Below the pieces are notes generated by a model. That model saw only the letters and a program-made list of their open reading frames with translations, was not told where the DNA came from and searched no databases. A stretch of 64,000 bases of DNA from Nesterenkonia ebinurensis (GTDB taxonomy: Bacteria > Actinomycetota > Actinomycetes > Actinomycetales > Micrococcaceae): NCBI RefSeq assembly GCF_008711175.1, contig NZ_VWNF01000021.1, positions 308,399-372,398 on the forward strand. The letters are read 5' to 3'. Below are positions 8,154 through 17,233 of this stretch, piece by piece. Both the position numbers and the translations under genes were made by a program. Numbering within the stretch: position 1 is the first letter of the stretch; every line of letters begins with the position of its first letter.

Positions 8154-9229
8154 GGTGTTACCTTTCCTTTCTTGGGCCTCCACCGTTGGAGACCCGCGAC
8201 AATCTGTGGGGTCATCACCGAGGCGATCAGCAGCACACCGATGATGATGTTGATGACATTGACGGTCACCCCTTCCAGGCGCAGCGCGGAGGAGATCACA
8301 CCGATCAGCAAGACACCGGCGATCACCCCGTGCAGGGCACCTCGGCCGCCGAAGATCAGCACGCCGCCGAGCAGCACTGCAGCGATGACTTCCAGCTCCA
8401 GGCCCATCGCGTTGTCGCCGCGGGAGTTGCCGAAGCGCAGCGTGTAGTAGATCCCGGCGAAGGCCGAGACCGCCCCGGAGAGGATGAAGGTGATCATCTG
8501 GGACCGGGCCACGTTGACCCCGCTGAAGCGTGCGGTGAGGTCGTTGTGGCCGATGTCGTAGAGTCCGCGGCCGAAGGGGGTGAAGTGCAGCAGGATGACG
8601 AAGATCAGAATCAGCACCACCACCGGCACGACGACGAGGGGCACCCGGGACTCACCGATGGAGGCTGTGGCCAGGGAGGTCCAGTCGGGGTCGAAGTCGG
8701 TCAGCGCGGTGGTGCCCAGCAGGCCCACGGCCAGTCCACGGAACAGCGCCAGGGTGCCGATGGTCACCGCCAGCGAAGGCAGTTTCACATAGGCGACGAA
8801 GAACCCGTTGAATGCGCCGCAGGCTATGCCGACCAGGATCGCAAGTGCTCCGGCGGCGGGCAGCGAGAGCCCCCACTCCACGTGGGCGATGCCGACCACT
8901 ACGGAGGACAGTCCCATGATGCTGGCCACCGAGAGGTCGATCTGCCCGGTGATGATGATCAGGGTCATCGGCAGGGCGATCATCATCAGCGGGGCGATGT
9001 CCAGCAGCAGGTACCGGACGGTCAGCGGTCCGGAGAAGTTGTCTACGGAGATATTGGCCCAGATCCAGACCAGCGCCAGCAGCGCGATGATCAGGAACTC
9101 GGTAGTCATGAACGCCCGGAACCACCAGGGCCGGTGGTAGTGCCGGTAGGTGCGGGGGGCGTCGTCGCCCAGTGTCACGTTCTGTACTGCGGGCGCCTCT
9201 GTCTCAGAGCGGGTCACAGTGCTGCTCAT
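8150..9229 (-). CDS. rhaQ: Rhamnose ABC transporter permease
   Basis: This 359-residue integral membrane subunit has a cytoplasmic N-terminal extension of about 40 residues and then about ten membrane segments of the BPD_transp_2 class. It carries the class motif TGQIDLSVASIMGLSS and the coupling loop LYDIGHNDLTARFSGVN. It pairs with the next-encoded permease to form the rhamnose channel. There are 4-bp overlaps on both sides. The symbol follows its order relative to rhaP and rhaS in characterised rhizobial rha loci. Confidence 0.88.
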   Translation of the reverse strand: MSSTVTRSETEAPAVQNVTLGDDAPRTYRHYHRPWWFRAFMTTEFLIIALLALVWIWANISVDNFSGPLTVRYLLLDIAPLMMIALPMTLIIITGQIDLSVASIMGLSSVVVGIAHVEWGLSLPAAGALAILVGIACGAFNGFFVAYVKLPSLAVTIGTLALFRGLAVGLLGTTALTDFDPDWTSLATASIGESRVPLVVVPVVVLILIFVILLHFTPFGRGLYDIGHNDLTARFSGVNVARSQMITFILSGAVSAFAGIYYTLRFGNSRGDNAMGLELEVIAAVLLGGVLIFGGRGALHGVIAGVLLIGVISSALRLEGVTVNVINIIIGVLLIASVMTPQIVAGLQRWRPKKGKVTP

Positions 9230-10275
9230 GTCTCATCCCTTGCTTCTTGAAGCTTGCGGGTCTGCCGTGCGGCCAGGTAGCGGTCCAGCACGATGGCCCC
9301 GATGATCAGCGCGCCGACCACAGCCCGCTGCCAGAAGTCGGGCACTCCCATGATCGGCAGGGTGCGGTTGATGGTCATCAGCAGGACCGCGCCCAGGGCT
9401 GCGCCCCAGACGGTGCCGGATCCGCCGAAAATGGCCACCCCGCCGATCACCGCGGCGCCGATGGCGTTGAGCTCCCAGGTCATTCCGGCTCCGGCGCTGA
9501 CAGTGCCGTAGCGTGCGGCGTACATGACGCCGGCCAGCCCGGCCAGCGCGCCGCCAATCACAAAGGCCACGATAATCCGCTTGGTGGTGGGCAGGCCGTA
9601 GAGTGTGGCGGCCTCGGGGTTGGAGCCGATGGCGTACATCTCTCGGCCGCTGCGGGTGGAGTTCAGCCAGTAGGCCGCACCCAGCAGCACCAGCACTGCG
9701 GTGATGGTCAGCAGTGGGATGGTGCCGATCTGCATAGTGCCCAAGCGCAGGAACTCCCGGGGCATGTCCGAGGCGTTGATCCGGTCACTGCCGGCCCAGG
9801 TGAGCACGACGCCGCGGTAGATGTACATGGTGCCCAGGGTCACCACCAGTGCCGGCACCTTGCCGAAAGCGACCAGGACGCCGTTGACCAGGCCGAGTCC
9901 AGCGCCGACGGCGATGCCGATGAGGATGACTACCGGGATCGGGATGCCGGGGAAGTCGATGAACAGCCGGCCGGTCATATAGGCGGTGATGGCCAGGGTA
10001 GAGCCCACGGAGAGGTCCACGTTGCGGGTGACGATGACGATTGCTGAGCCGATGGCCAGCACCATCAGGATCGAGGGTGTCAGCAGCAGGTCTCGCCAGC
10101 CCTGTGAGCTGAGCAGGAAGTTCTGGTTCAAGCTGGTGGCTGCGGCGATGACGGCCAGGATGACCAGGACGATGGCCATCTCGCGGGAGGCCAGGATTTC
10201 CTTGACGAATCGCTGGGCGGTGCTCATCTGGCTCGGCTTGGCCAGGGCTTCGGTGCTTGTGACTGGGGCGCTCAT
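9226..10275 (-). CDS. rhaP: Rhamnose ABC transporter permease
   Basis: This 349-residue membrane protein is paralogous to rhaQ. It has the motif TRNVDLSVGSTLAITAYM and the coupling loop YAIGSNPEAATLYGLPT, and about ten membrane segments from residue 33. It starts within the stop of the ATPase gene (4-bp overlap) and ends within the start of rhaQ. Together with rhaT, rhaQ and rhaS it makes a complete importer. Specificity for rhamnose is inferred from the operon partners rhaM and rhaI. Confidence 0.88.
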   Translation of the reverse strand: MSAPVTSTEALAKPSQMSTAQRFVKEILASREMAIVLVILAVIAAATSLNQNFLLSSQGWRDLLLTPSILMVLAIGSAIVIVTRNVDLSVGSTLAITAYMTGRLFIDFPGIPIPVVILIGIAVGAGLGLVNGVLVAFGKVPALVVTLGTMYIYRGVVLTWAGSDRINASDMPREFLRLGTMQIGTIPLLTITAVLVLLGAAYWLNSTRSGREMYAIGSNPEAATLYGLPTTKRIIVAFVIGGALAGLAGVMYAARYGTVSAGAGMTWELNAIGAAVIGGVAIFGGSGTVWGAALGAVLLMTINRTLPIMGVPDFWQRAVVGALIIGAIVLDRYLAARQTRKLQEARDET

Positions 10276-11801
10276 GCGGCGGCCCCCTCTCGGATCTGTT
10301 CGTGCCGGGCGGTGGCGGCGTGCATGACTTTCTCCGGGGTGGCCTCACTGCGGTCCAGCTCGGCGGTGATCCGGCCCTCGCTGACCACCAACACGCGGTC
10401 AGCCATGCCCAGCACCTCGGGCAGCTCGGAGGAGATCATCAGGATGGCCAGGCCCTCTCCGGCCAGCTGGGAGAGCAGACGGTGGACCTCGGACTTGGTG
10501 CCGACATCGATGCCGCGGGTGGGCTCGTCGATGATCAGCAGCTTGGGGTCGGTGGCCAGCCATTTGGCGATGGCGACCTTCTGCTGGTTGCCGCCACTCA
10601 TGGTGCCGGCGTTCATGGACATCGCCGCGGTCTTGACCTGCAGGCGGCCGGCCCAGGGCTCGGCGGCGTGGTTCTCCGATGACCGGGTGATCAGGCCCAG
10701 CTTCTGCAGGCGGCTGCGGATGGCGGCCCCGATGTTGTGCGCCACGGAGGACTCCAGGATGAGGCCCTGCTGGCGGCGGTCCTCAGGAATCAGCGCCATG
10801 CCTGCCTCGATCGCTGCGGTGGGCTTGTTCTTGGGGATGGTTCGGCCATTGAGCCGCACCGTGCCGGAGTCGTAGGGGTCCACGCCGAACACAGCTCGGG
10901 CGATCTCGCTGCGTCCGGCGCCGACCAGGCCGGCCAGGCCTACGATCTCTCCGGCCCGGACGGTGAAGCTTACTTCATGGAAAGTGCCGGCTTGGTTGAG
11001 GTCCTCGACATCCAGCACCACATCGCCGATCTCGGCCGGTGTCTTGGGAAACAGTTCGGTGACCTCGCGGCCGACCATCATGGTGACCAGCTCGTCATTG
11101 CTGGTCTCCTGGGTCTTCACGGTGCCGATGTAGCTGCCGTCTCGCATCACGGTGATGGTGTCGGAAAGGTCGAAGACCTCGTCGAACCGATGAGAGATGA
11201 ATACAATGCCGCGACCCTCGTCGCGCAGGCTGCGGGTGACGGCGAAGAGCCGCTCCACCTCCATGCCGGAGAGTGCCGCGGTGGGCTCGTCCATGATCAG
11301 CAGGTGGGCGTCGAGTGAGATGGCTTTGGCGATCTCGATGATCTGCTGGTCGGCAATGGACAGTCCCTGGGCCGGCCGACGGGGATCCAGGTTCACGCCG
11401 AGTCGGTCGAAGATGCGCTGGGCCTCCTCGACCATAGCCTGCTTGTCGATGCGCCGACCGCGGGTGACCGGCTGCCGGCCCATGAAGATGTTCTCGGTAA
11501 CCGAGAGGTCCGGGAACAGGGTGGGCTCCTGGTAGATGACCGCGATTCCGGCATCCTTGGCGTCTGCGGTGGAGGAGAACTGGGCGTCTTTGCTCCGGAA
11601 CCGGAATGTTCCGGCGTCGCGCTTATGCAGTCCGGCCACGATCTTGATCAGGGTGGACTTGCCTGCGCCGTTCTCCCCCACGAGTGCGTGCACGGAGCCG
11701 GGGTACACGGTGAGTGTGCCGTCGGCGAGCGCAACGACGCTACCGAAAGCTTTGCGCACGCCCTCGAGTTCGAGGACGGGCGCGGTCTGATCAGCGACCA
11801 T
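10272..11801 (-). CDS. rhaT: Rhamnose ABC transporter ATP-binding protein
   Basis: This 509-residue protein has two ATPase domains in tandem, as expected for RbsA/RhaT. Domain 1 has GENGAGKST (Walker A), GLSIADQQ (signature region) and LLIMDEPTAALSG (Walker B). Domain 2 has GLVGAGRSE, MSGGNQQKVAIAKW and LLIIDEPTRGIDVG. The start at 11801 is chosen because GGAGGG lies immediately upstream; the frame is open to 11885, but that extension crosses the promoter/operator. It is the first gene of the rha operon and is divergent from a lacI-type regulator, with an operator-like palindrome in between. Confidence 0.92.
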   Translation of the reverse strand: MVADQTAPVLELEGVRKAFGSVVALADGTLTVYPGSVHALVGENGAGKSTLIKIVAGLHKRDAGTFRFRSKDAQFSSTADAKDAGIAVIYQEPTLFPDLSVTENIFMGRQPVTRGRRIDKQAMVEEAQRIFDRLGVNLDPRRPAQGLSIADQQIIEIAKAISLDAHLLIMDEPTAALSGMEVERLFAVTRSLRDEGRGIVFISHRFDEVFDLSDTITVMRDGSYIGTVKTQETSNDELVTMMVGREVTELFPKTPAEIGDVVLDVEDLNQAGTFHEVSFTVRAGEIVGLAGLVGAGRSEIARAVFGVDPYDSGTVRLNGRTIPKNKPTAAIEAGMALIPEDRRQQGLILESSVAHNIGAAIRSRLQKLGLITRSSENHAAEPWAGRLQVKTAAMSMNAGTMSGGNQQKVAIAKWLATDPKLLIIDEPTRGIDVGTKSEVHRLLSQLAGEGLAILMISSELPEVLGMADRVLVVSEGRITAELDRSEATPEKVMHAATARHEQIREGAAA

Positions 11802-11860
11802 GGACCCTCCAGATGCGAATGGTGTCGGGGGTATCGATCCGATCAGTCTGTAGAGACCGA

Positions 11861-11876
11861 TGTAAATCGATTCAAT
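11861..11876. promoter_or_regulatory. Putative LacI-family operator for the rhamnose operon
   Basis: TGTAAATCGATTCAAT contains the perfect 8-bp palindrome AATCGATT, with the central C-G step typical of LacI-family operators. It lies between rhaT (minus) and the divergent lacI-type gene. On the minus strand the site overlaps a possible -35 (TTGAAT), with TACAGA 17 bp further on as -10. Binding by the adjacent regulator is inferred. Confidence 0.55.
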
Positions 11877-11963
11877 TTGTGACACCGATCATAGGAGGCG
11901 CCTCACAGCCATGTCAATGCGACAAAGCTGGACACGAGAAAAGCAACGGTATTGTTATCACCT

Positions 11964-12971
11964 ATGGCAATGCCTCAGGTGCGGGATGTGGCGGAGAGGG
12001 CGGGTGTCTCCCCTGCGACAGTCTCCAACGCGCTCAACCATCCCCAGCGGGTTTCGGAGCGCACTCTGGCCAGGGTGCATGCGGCTATCGAGGAGCTTGG
12101 TTATGTCCGCAACGACGCCGCCCGTCAGCTGAGAGCAGGCTTTAATCCGGCTGTGGGGCTGATCGTTCTGGACGCCGCTAACCCGTACTTCACCGATCTT
12201 GCCGGCGGTGCTGAGCAGCACCTGATGGAGCTGGGACGGCCCCTGCTGCTGGGAAACTCATCCCAAGTCAGTGACCGAGAGATCACCTATCTGAACTTGT
12301 TTGAGCAACAGAGGGTAGCCGGCATTCTCATCGCGCCAGTGGGCAACGTACTGCCTCGACTGCGAAAGCTGAAGAGCAACGGCATACCGGTGGTCATCAT
12401 TGACCGCAAAGCCGGGGCCGATGAACTCTCCTCAGTCTCTGTGGACGATGAGCGCGGCGGCTGGCTGGTGGCTGATCACCTGATATCCCAGGGTGCTTCA
12501 CGGATGGCGGTAATCGGCGGCCCGGAGGGATTGCGACAGGTGAGAAACCGTTTGCGCGGCGCCCAGCAGCGTGCTCGGCAGAGCCCCGGGGTGGCAGTGG
12601 AGTACATCGCCACCGGAGCGATGGACGCCGCGGCCGGACGTGCGGCCGCTGAGGAGTTGCTTGGCCGCAGCGTCAAAGAGCAGCCTGATGCTGTCTTCGC
12701 AACCAATGACTTGGTGGCCCTCGGTGTACTGCAGGTGCTGGCCCGCTCCGGGGTCTCGGTCCCTGATCAGGTGCTGCTGGCCGGCTACGACGATATTGAG
12801 TTCGCCGCCAACGCCATCATCCCGATCACCTCGATCCGTCAGCCCTCAGCGGAGATGGGCCAGCATGCCGCACAGCTGCTGCAACGCGCCATCGAGGATC
12901 CTGCCTCCCCGGTCCAGCACACAGTCTTCCAGCCTGAGCTCATCATCCGGGAGTCGACTCAGGCCTGCTGA
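11964..12971 (+). CDS. LacI-family transcriptional regulator (2), probable rhamnose repressor
   Basis: This 335-residue regulator has an N-terminal helix-turn-helix (VRDVAERAGVSPATVSNAL), the hinge region, and an effector domain with IPVVIIDRKAG, VSVDDERGGWLVADHL, FATNDLVALGVLQVL and GYDDIEFAANAIIPITSIRQP. It is divergent from the rhaTPQSMI operon and is therefore its likely repressor, with rhamnose or rhamnulose as inducer. The start is uncertain: a TTG at 11952 has a weak GAGAAAAG upstream, while the ATG at 11964 lies just after a possible -10 (TATTGT), which would make the mRNA leaderless. A hairpin at 12982-13027 follows the stop. Confidence 0.9.
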   Translation: MAMPQVRDVAERAGVSPATVSNALNHPQRVSERTLARVHAAIEELGYVRNDAARQLRAGFNPAVGLIVLDAANPYFTDLAGGAEQHLMELGRPLLLGNSSQVSDREITYLNLFEQQRVAGILIAPVGNVLPRLRKLKSNGIPVVIIDRKAGADELSSVSVDDERGGWLVADHLISQGASRMAVIGGPEGLRQVRNRLRGAQQRARQSPGVAVEYIATGAMDAAAGRAAAEELLGRSVKEQPDAVFATNDLVALGVLQVLARSGVSVPDQVLLAGYDDIEFAANAIIPITSIRQPSAEMGQHAAQLLQRAIEDPASPVQHTVFQPELIIRESTQAC

Positions 12972-12981
12972 GAGATGTTGA

Positions 12982-13027
12982 GAACTGCACAGAGCGTCTT
13001 GTCCTTCCTAGACACTCTGCGCAGTTC
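12982..13027 (+). terminator. Terminator hairpin after the rhamnose regulator
   Basis: A long imperfect stem pairs GAACTGC...CAGAG with CTCTG...GCAGTTC around a short pyrimidine-rich loop. It sits between the convergent ends of the lacI-type gene and the extracellular-solute-binding protein gene and may serve both directions. Confidence 0.65.
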
Positions 13028-13053
13028 CTTATATCCGAGCCAGAAGAGGGAAC

Positions 13054-14367
13054 CTACTGCTCCAGTTGCTCCTCCATGTGGTTAATCCAATACTGAACCG
13101 CTTCTTCGACAGTGCGTTCGCCGAAGAGGATGTCTGACTCCATCCTCTGCGATAGCTCCCTCTGCACAGAGGCTCCCGGCGGGGCAGGTGGCTTGCCGAT
13201 GGGGTCTTCCATGATCTGGAGAAGGTACTCGGCGGCATCAGCGCTCGCTGGATCCAACAGCGGCTGGACGGTCTCGAGAATTTCTGGGTTAAACGGAAGA
13301 CCTCGGTCATCCTTGATGATCTCTGCTACCTCGTGGTTATTCAACATGAAATCCATGAGCATCGCTGCTGCTTGCGGATGCTCCGTTCCGGCGTTGATGG
13401 ACCAGAATTGGGATGGGCTAACGTCGGCTCCAACTAGTCCTGTATCCGTAGGCGGTGCTACGACATGGATCGGGTCGTCACCCAGCGCGGCAGTGTAAGA
13501 CGGCATCTGATTCGTAAAGGCGAAACTCATGGCTGCATGGCCTGTACCAAACAAGCTTTGATCAGGTGTCACATTGTGGTGCTCAACGATGATCGAGGGG
13601 TCCGGGAGCCCCCCATTCTCGACCATTTCAACTGTCTGATTGAACCAGGGTTCCAGCTCGTCTTCAGACGCGAGCAGTCCGCCATCCCAATCGTACAGTC
13701 CGTACTCTGTCGACTGAGAGACATATACGCCCAAAGCATCCTGGATCCTCAGGTCGAGGCCATACACGTCATCGGGTGTTCCCGCGGATATTTCACCGGC
13801 GATCTCCACAAAATCATCCCAGCCCCAATCCTCCTCGGGCAGTGGAACTCCAACCTCATCAAAGAGCCTCTCGTTCAGTAATAGTCCAATTGAGTTTCCC
13901 CCTGTCGGAAGTCCATACAACTCATCAGCAATTGTGGCATCCACTCTCGAAAACTCACCATATGACTCAATATCGACGTAGTCCTCGACGGTGTACAGAT
14001 CTAAGAGCTGCCCCGCGGCCCCGTATTCCAAGGGCATGGACCCCCCTAAAGCAAAGATGTCAGGGCCACCGCCTGCTGCGAAGTCAGTCGACAAACGATT
14101 GAATAGATCTTCCGGGTTGCCCGTGGGCTCTGCTTGGATCGCGATGTTCGGGTGTTCGTCCTCAAAGAGGTCGAACACCTCCATCATCATCTGGACGCGT
14201 TCGTCGTTGCCCCACCAAGCAATAGTCAAGGTGATTTCAGCATCAGGATCGTACTCCCCTGTTGCTTCAGTGCCGCTTCCACCTCCACAGGCACTAATTG
14301 TCAGCCCGGCTAGAGCCAATGGGAGTAGGATCTTTTGGTGGGTTCTCCTACGTTGTGTTCTCTCCAT
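13054..14367 (-). CDS. Extracellular solute-binding lipoprotein, family 1 (sugar oligomer ABC transporter), copy A
   Basis: This 437-residue binding protein of the MalE/UgpB class has a basic N-terminus, a hydrophobic stretch and lipobox LTISACGGG. The mature protein has the family-1 pattern ITLTIAWWGNDERVQMMMEV, LSTDFAAGGGPDIFALGG and PSQFWSINAGTEHPQAAAML. The start is set by AGGAGAAG just upstream of the ATG. It is clearly homologous along its whole length to the protein at 23182-24498, including shared blocks such as PDPSIIVEHHNVTPDQ and RMESDILFGER. It is the last gene in the run permease-permease-Gfo-GH10 but has a 130-bp AT-rich gap upstream that could hold its own promoter. The coding sequence looks less GC-rich than the catabolic genes around it. 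Confidence 0.9.
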   Translation of the reverse strand: MERTQRRRTHQKILLPLALAGLTISACGGGSGTEATGEYDPDAEITLTIAWWGNDERVQMMMEVFDLFEDEHPNIAIQAEPTGNPEDLFNRLSTDFAAGGGPDIFALGGSMPLEYGAAGQLLDLYTVEDYVDIESYGEFSRVDATIADELYGLPTGGNSIGLLLNERLFDEVGVPLPEEDWGWDDFVEIAGEISAGTPDDVYGLDLRIQDALGVYVSQSTEYGLYDWDGGLLASEDELEPWFNQTVEMVENGGLPDPSIIVEHHNVTPDQSLFGTGHAAMSFAFTNQMPSYTAALGDDPIHVVAPPTDTGLVGADVSPSQFWSINAGTEHPQAAAMLMDFMLNNHEVAEIIKDDRGLPFNPEILETVQPLLDPASADAAEYLLQIMEDPIGKPPAPPGASVQRELSQRMESDILFGERTVEEAVQYWINHMEEQLEQ

Positions 14368-14496
14368 GGTACTTCTCCTATCGGTGTCGATGTGATCCAC
14401 GGACGTTCTTACTTAGCCATTCGGCCAGAGTCGCTGCATTCAGCCCGAGATGGCACTTGTCTAATTTTTGTGCAAAACATCTCAAAAGAATTACGG

Positions 14497-15789
14497 TTAT
14501 TGATTACTCATCTGCACTGTTAATCTCTGAAGCTGATCGCCGCTCTCAGCCCTATCGAGACTTACTTCGGCGTTTCTGCCTTGCACCGTGACTCGGTACT
14601 TGCCCAGGAATCCGGTGAAGCTGGCCCGGCCCTGCTCGTCGGTGCGCAAGGTGGCCTCCGAGGTCCACCACTCGCTACGGAAGAGCTTGCGCAGCCGGTG
14701 GTAGGCGGGCTTGGGGGTACCGTCGCGGCGGATCAGCCCTGCGGGAGCATTGAGCCAGACGTCACGATCGGGAAATCCCCAATAGGTCAATGCTTCCACC
14801 GCTGAGTGCTCAAAGAGTCGGCGATAATGGTCTTCAAGAGCGTCGGCTTGGAACTGCTCTCCCTCGTCCGTAGAAGGCCACTCCCCCGGCTCCGCATGGA
14901 GTTCATTGATGTCTCCAATATCCCTAGGAGCAGGCTCCCCCGAGAGAATAGTAGTCTCGGTGAAGTGGATCGGGATGTTGTACCGGGAGAACCGCTCCAG
15001 CACCCGTTCGGTCTTCTCCTGGCCCCAGGGCCCCTGGTGCATATGCGACTGCAGACCCAGCCGGTCAATACGAATTCCAGCCTCCAAAGTAGCCTCAATC
15101 AGACACTCATAGGCAGTAGACATGTTGAAATCGTTCAGCAGCAGGGTGGCGTTCGGGTTGGCGGCCCGGGCTTCTTCGAAGGCAATGCGCATCATCTCCA
15201 CCCGGCCCTTGATGCGGGCCAGGCAGGTCACCGCATTGTCCTCGGCGGTGAAGACCGGCATAATCACCACCTCGTTGATCGCATCCCAGGTGTCGATCAG
15301 CCCGGCGAAGTCGCTGACTTCCCGACGGATACGGGCGCGCAACAGCCGCTCCACCTCATCCAGCGGCTTGCCCAGCAGCCACGGAGCACAGACGGTGTGC
15401 CAGACCAGCGGGTGCCCCTTGATCCGGACCCCCTGCTCGGCGAACCACCGAGCAGTGTTCCGCAACTCATCAGTCCTGGGCTCACCTTCCTGAGGCTCAA
15501 ACCTCCCCCAGTAGAAAGGCAACGTCGCCGTGTCGAACAGCCCCAGCCAATGCTCAGCCAGGGCGGCGTCGTACTCCGGATCCTGCGAAGCGCCATTAGC
15601 CCAATCGATAAGTTGAAACCCGATGCATCCGAACTGGAACTGATGGCGAGTCTGCGCAATCGTGACCTCACGGTCCGTCAGGGGCTCACCGTGCTGGTTG
15701 GTCAGAGTCAGCTGCGCTGTGGCTCGGCGGTGGTGCAACTCGGGGTCAAAGGCATGGACTTTCTCAGGGGGAGTGAATAATGACGTCAT
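14497..15789 (-). CDS. Glycoside hydrolase family 10 protein (xylanase-like, cytoplasmic)
   Basis: GH10 enzymes hydrolyse beta-1,4-xylosidic bonds with retention. This 430-residue protein shows the family's TIM-barrel landmarks: FYWGRFEPQEGEP, RIKGHPLVWHT, TWDAINEVV (acid/base Glu), LLLNDFNM, LGLQSHMHQG and IPIHFTETTI (nucleophile Glu). There is no signal peptide, so it probably acts on imported oligosaccharides. An N-terminal strand-rich stretch (about residues 20-50) and a C-terminal beta domain after residue 370 flank the barrel. GAAAGAGG precedes the ATG. It sits 25 bp downstream of the oxidoreductase gene, in the operon with the MalFG-type permeases. Xylan-type substrate is inferred from the family. 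Confidence 0.88.
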   Translation of the reverse strand: MTSLFTPPEKVHAFDPELHHRRATAQLTLTNQHGEPLTDREVTIAQTRHQFQFGCIGFQLIDWANGASQDPEYDAALAEHWLGLFDTATLPFYWGRFEPQEGEPRTDELRNTARWFAEQGVRIKGHPLVWHTVCAPWLLGKPLDEVERLLRARIRREVSDFAGLIDTWDAINEVVIMPVFTAEDNAVTCLARIKGRVEMMRIAFEEARAANPNATLLLNDFNMSTAYECLIEATLEAGIRIDRLGLQSHMHQGPWGQEKTERVLERFSRYNIPIHFTETTILSGEPAPRDIGDINELHAEPGEWPSTDEGEQFQADALEDHYRRLFEHSAVEALTYWGFPDRDVWLNAPAGLIRRDGTPKPAYHRLRKLFRSEWWTSEATLRTDEQGRASFTGFLGKYRVTVQGRNAEVSLDRAESGDQLQRLTVQMSNQ

Positions 15790-15813
15790 CTTCTGGCCTC
15801 TTTCAAAGTTTCA

Positions 15814-17178
15814 CTATTCTTGAGCATGTAGGTCTGACGCTGTGACTGCTTTTCCGAGATTCAAGGCTCCAATGGGGACAGCGTTGCCCGACTCCAGAGA
15901 CCGGTTTCCGGCCAGGCCCACAGCCACAGCGTGGACTCCCTCGGGCCAGCCGGAGGCCCGGCCCAGCCGGTCGTCTTGCGGCCCGCAGAAGACCTCACGC
16001 AGCAGGTCCGCGTCGGCGCCGCCGTGGGCGCCCTCCCCTTCGGGGATCGGGATCTCCACTGCTGAGCCGAACTGCTTCTGCAGTAGCAGCCGTTCGGAGA
16101 CGGGGCGGGCGCCGTCGTCGACCACGACATCAGGACGGGAGGAGGGGTCGACCACCACATAACCGTCCTGGTCCAGGGTTACAGCGCCGCGTTCGACTAC
16201 TGTCAGCTCGGCACGCCCCTGCGTGCCGTTGACGTAGACGGTGTAGCCCTCCCAGGGGCCGTGGGCGGAGAGCGTGTAGGCCATCGAAGAGCCGCGCCGG
16301 TAGTCCACCACCAGCGACATGTTGTCCTCGATTGTGATTCCCTCGTCGAAGACGTCGCGGTCGCGCAGGTAGCCGTCGTGGTGCTCCTGGTCGTAGTAGA
16401 GCCCCTTAAACACCGGGTCAGTGCGCAGGTCCAGGCTGAACGCATCCCGGGCCGGACGGTCAGTGGTGCCGCGCTCCGGCCGCGCTCCCATCCCGCGGTC
16501 TCGGGCATTCTCGGCTCCGTAGAAGCGCAGCCCCCCGGAGGCGTAGACCTTAGTGGGCACGTCATCGAGCCACCAGTTCACAAGGTCGAAGTGGTGGCTG
16601 GCCTTGTGGATCAGCAGACCGCCGGAGTTCTCCTTCTGACGGTGCCAGCGGCGGAAGTAGTCGGCGCCATGGGCGGTGTCCAGCAGCCACTCGAAGTGCA
16701 CGCTGGTCACCTGGCCGATCTCACCTTCGGTGATGAGCTTCTTCAGCGCCCAGTTGCGCGGGGAGTACCGGTAGTTGAAGGTCACCACCACGTCTCCGCC
16801 GGTGCGCTCGACCGCCTTCGTGATGCGGGCGACACCCTCCTCGCTTGTAGTTAGCGGCTTCTCTACTACGACGTCAGCGCCAGCTTCCAGGGCGGTGACG
16901 ATGTAGTCGGCATGGGTGACATCAGGGGTGGTGAGGATCACCCGGTCCAGGCGGTGCTGCTGGACTGCCTCAGCCAGCTCAGCCGAGTCGAACCGGACCG
17001 GCTCGCCGAGATCCCGCTGGCCCCATGCCTGGGAGAAGTCGAGCCGCCCCGGGTTGGTATCCGCCCAGGCCACCAGCGCGGCGGCCTCGCGGTACGGCCC
17101 AGCGATGGCATCCAGGTACATCTGGGCCCGGGAGCCTGCGCCGATGAGTCCGTAGCGCAGCCGGTCGGTATCAGCCAT
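15814..17178 (-). CDS. Gfo/Idh/MocA-family oxidoreductase
   Basis: This 454-residue NAD(P)-dependent sugar oxidoreductase has an N-terminal Rossmann fold (YGLIGAGSRAQMYLDAI) with DRVILTTPDVTHADYIVTAL and GADVVVEKPLTT, where the EKP Lys is the catalytic lysine of the family. VTFNYRYSPRNWALKKLI and HKASHHFDLVNWWLDD, with the catalytic-site His region, follow. It is longer than the typical 340-390 residues because of a C-terminal extension with an Arg/Asp-rich insert around residues 230-260. It is encoded between the permease genes and the GH10 gene, suggesting a role in modifying a sugar released from the imported oligosaccharide. The exact substrate is unknown. Confidence 0.88.
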   Translation of the reverse strand: MADTDRLRYGLIGAGSRAQMYLDAIAGPYREAAALVAWADTNPGRLDFSQAWGQRDLGEPVRFDSAELAEAVQQHRLDRVILTTPDVTHADYIVTALEAGADVVVEKPLTTSEEGVARITKAVERTGGDVVVTFNYRYSPRNWALKKLITEGEIGQVTSVHFEWLLDTAHGADYFRRWHRQKENSGGLLIHKASHHFDLVNWWLDDVPTKVYASGGLRFYGAENARDRGMGARPERGTTDRPARDAFSLDLRTDPVFKGLYYDQEHHDGYLRDRDVFDEGITIEDNMSLVVDYRRGSSMAYTLSAHGPWEGYTVYVNGTQGRAELTVVERGAVTLDQDGYVVVDPSSRPDVVVDDGARPVSERLLLQKQFGSAVEIPIPEGEGAHGGADADLLREVFCGPQDDRLGRASGWPEGVHAVAVGLAGNRSLESGNAVPIGALNLGKAVTASDLHAQE

Positions 17179-17233
17179 GGTGAGCGTCTTGTCCTTTCCA
17201 AAAGAATGGGCAGGTGAGGTGCGTCGGCGTGCT

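Noticed and set aside
8186..9250. A 354-codon plus-strand open frame opposite rhaQ
   Set aside because: It mirrors the permease gene, is rich in Asp/Gly/His/Gln in the way antisense reading of membrane proteins produces, and has no ribosome site.
14806..15780. Plus-strand open frame opposite the GH10 gene
   Set aside because: The GH10 motifs on the minus strand are unambiguous and the plus frame has no recognisable domain.
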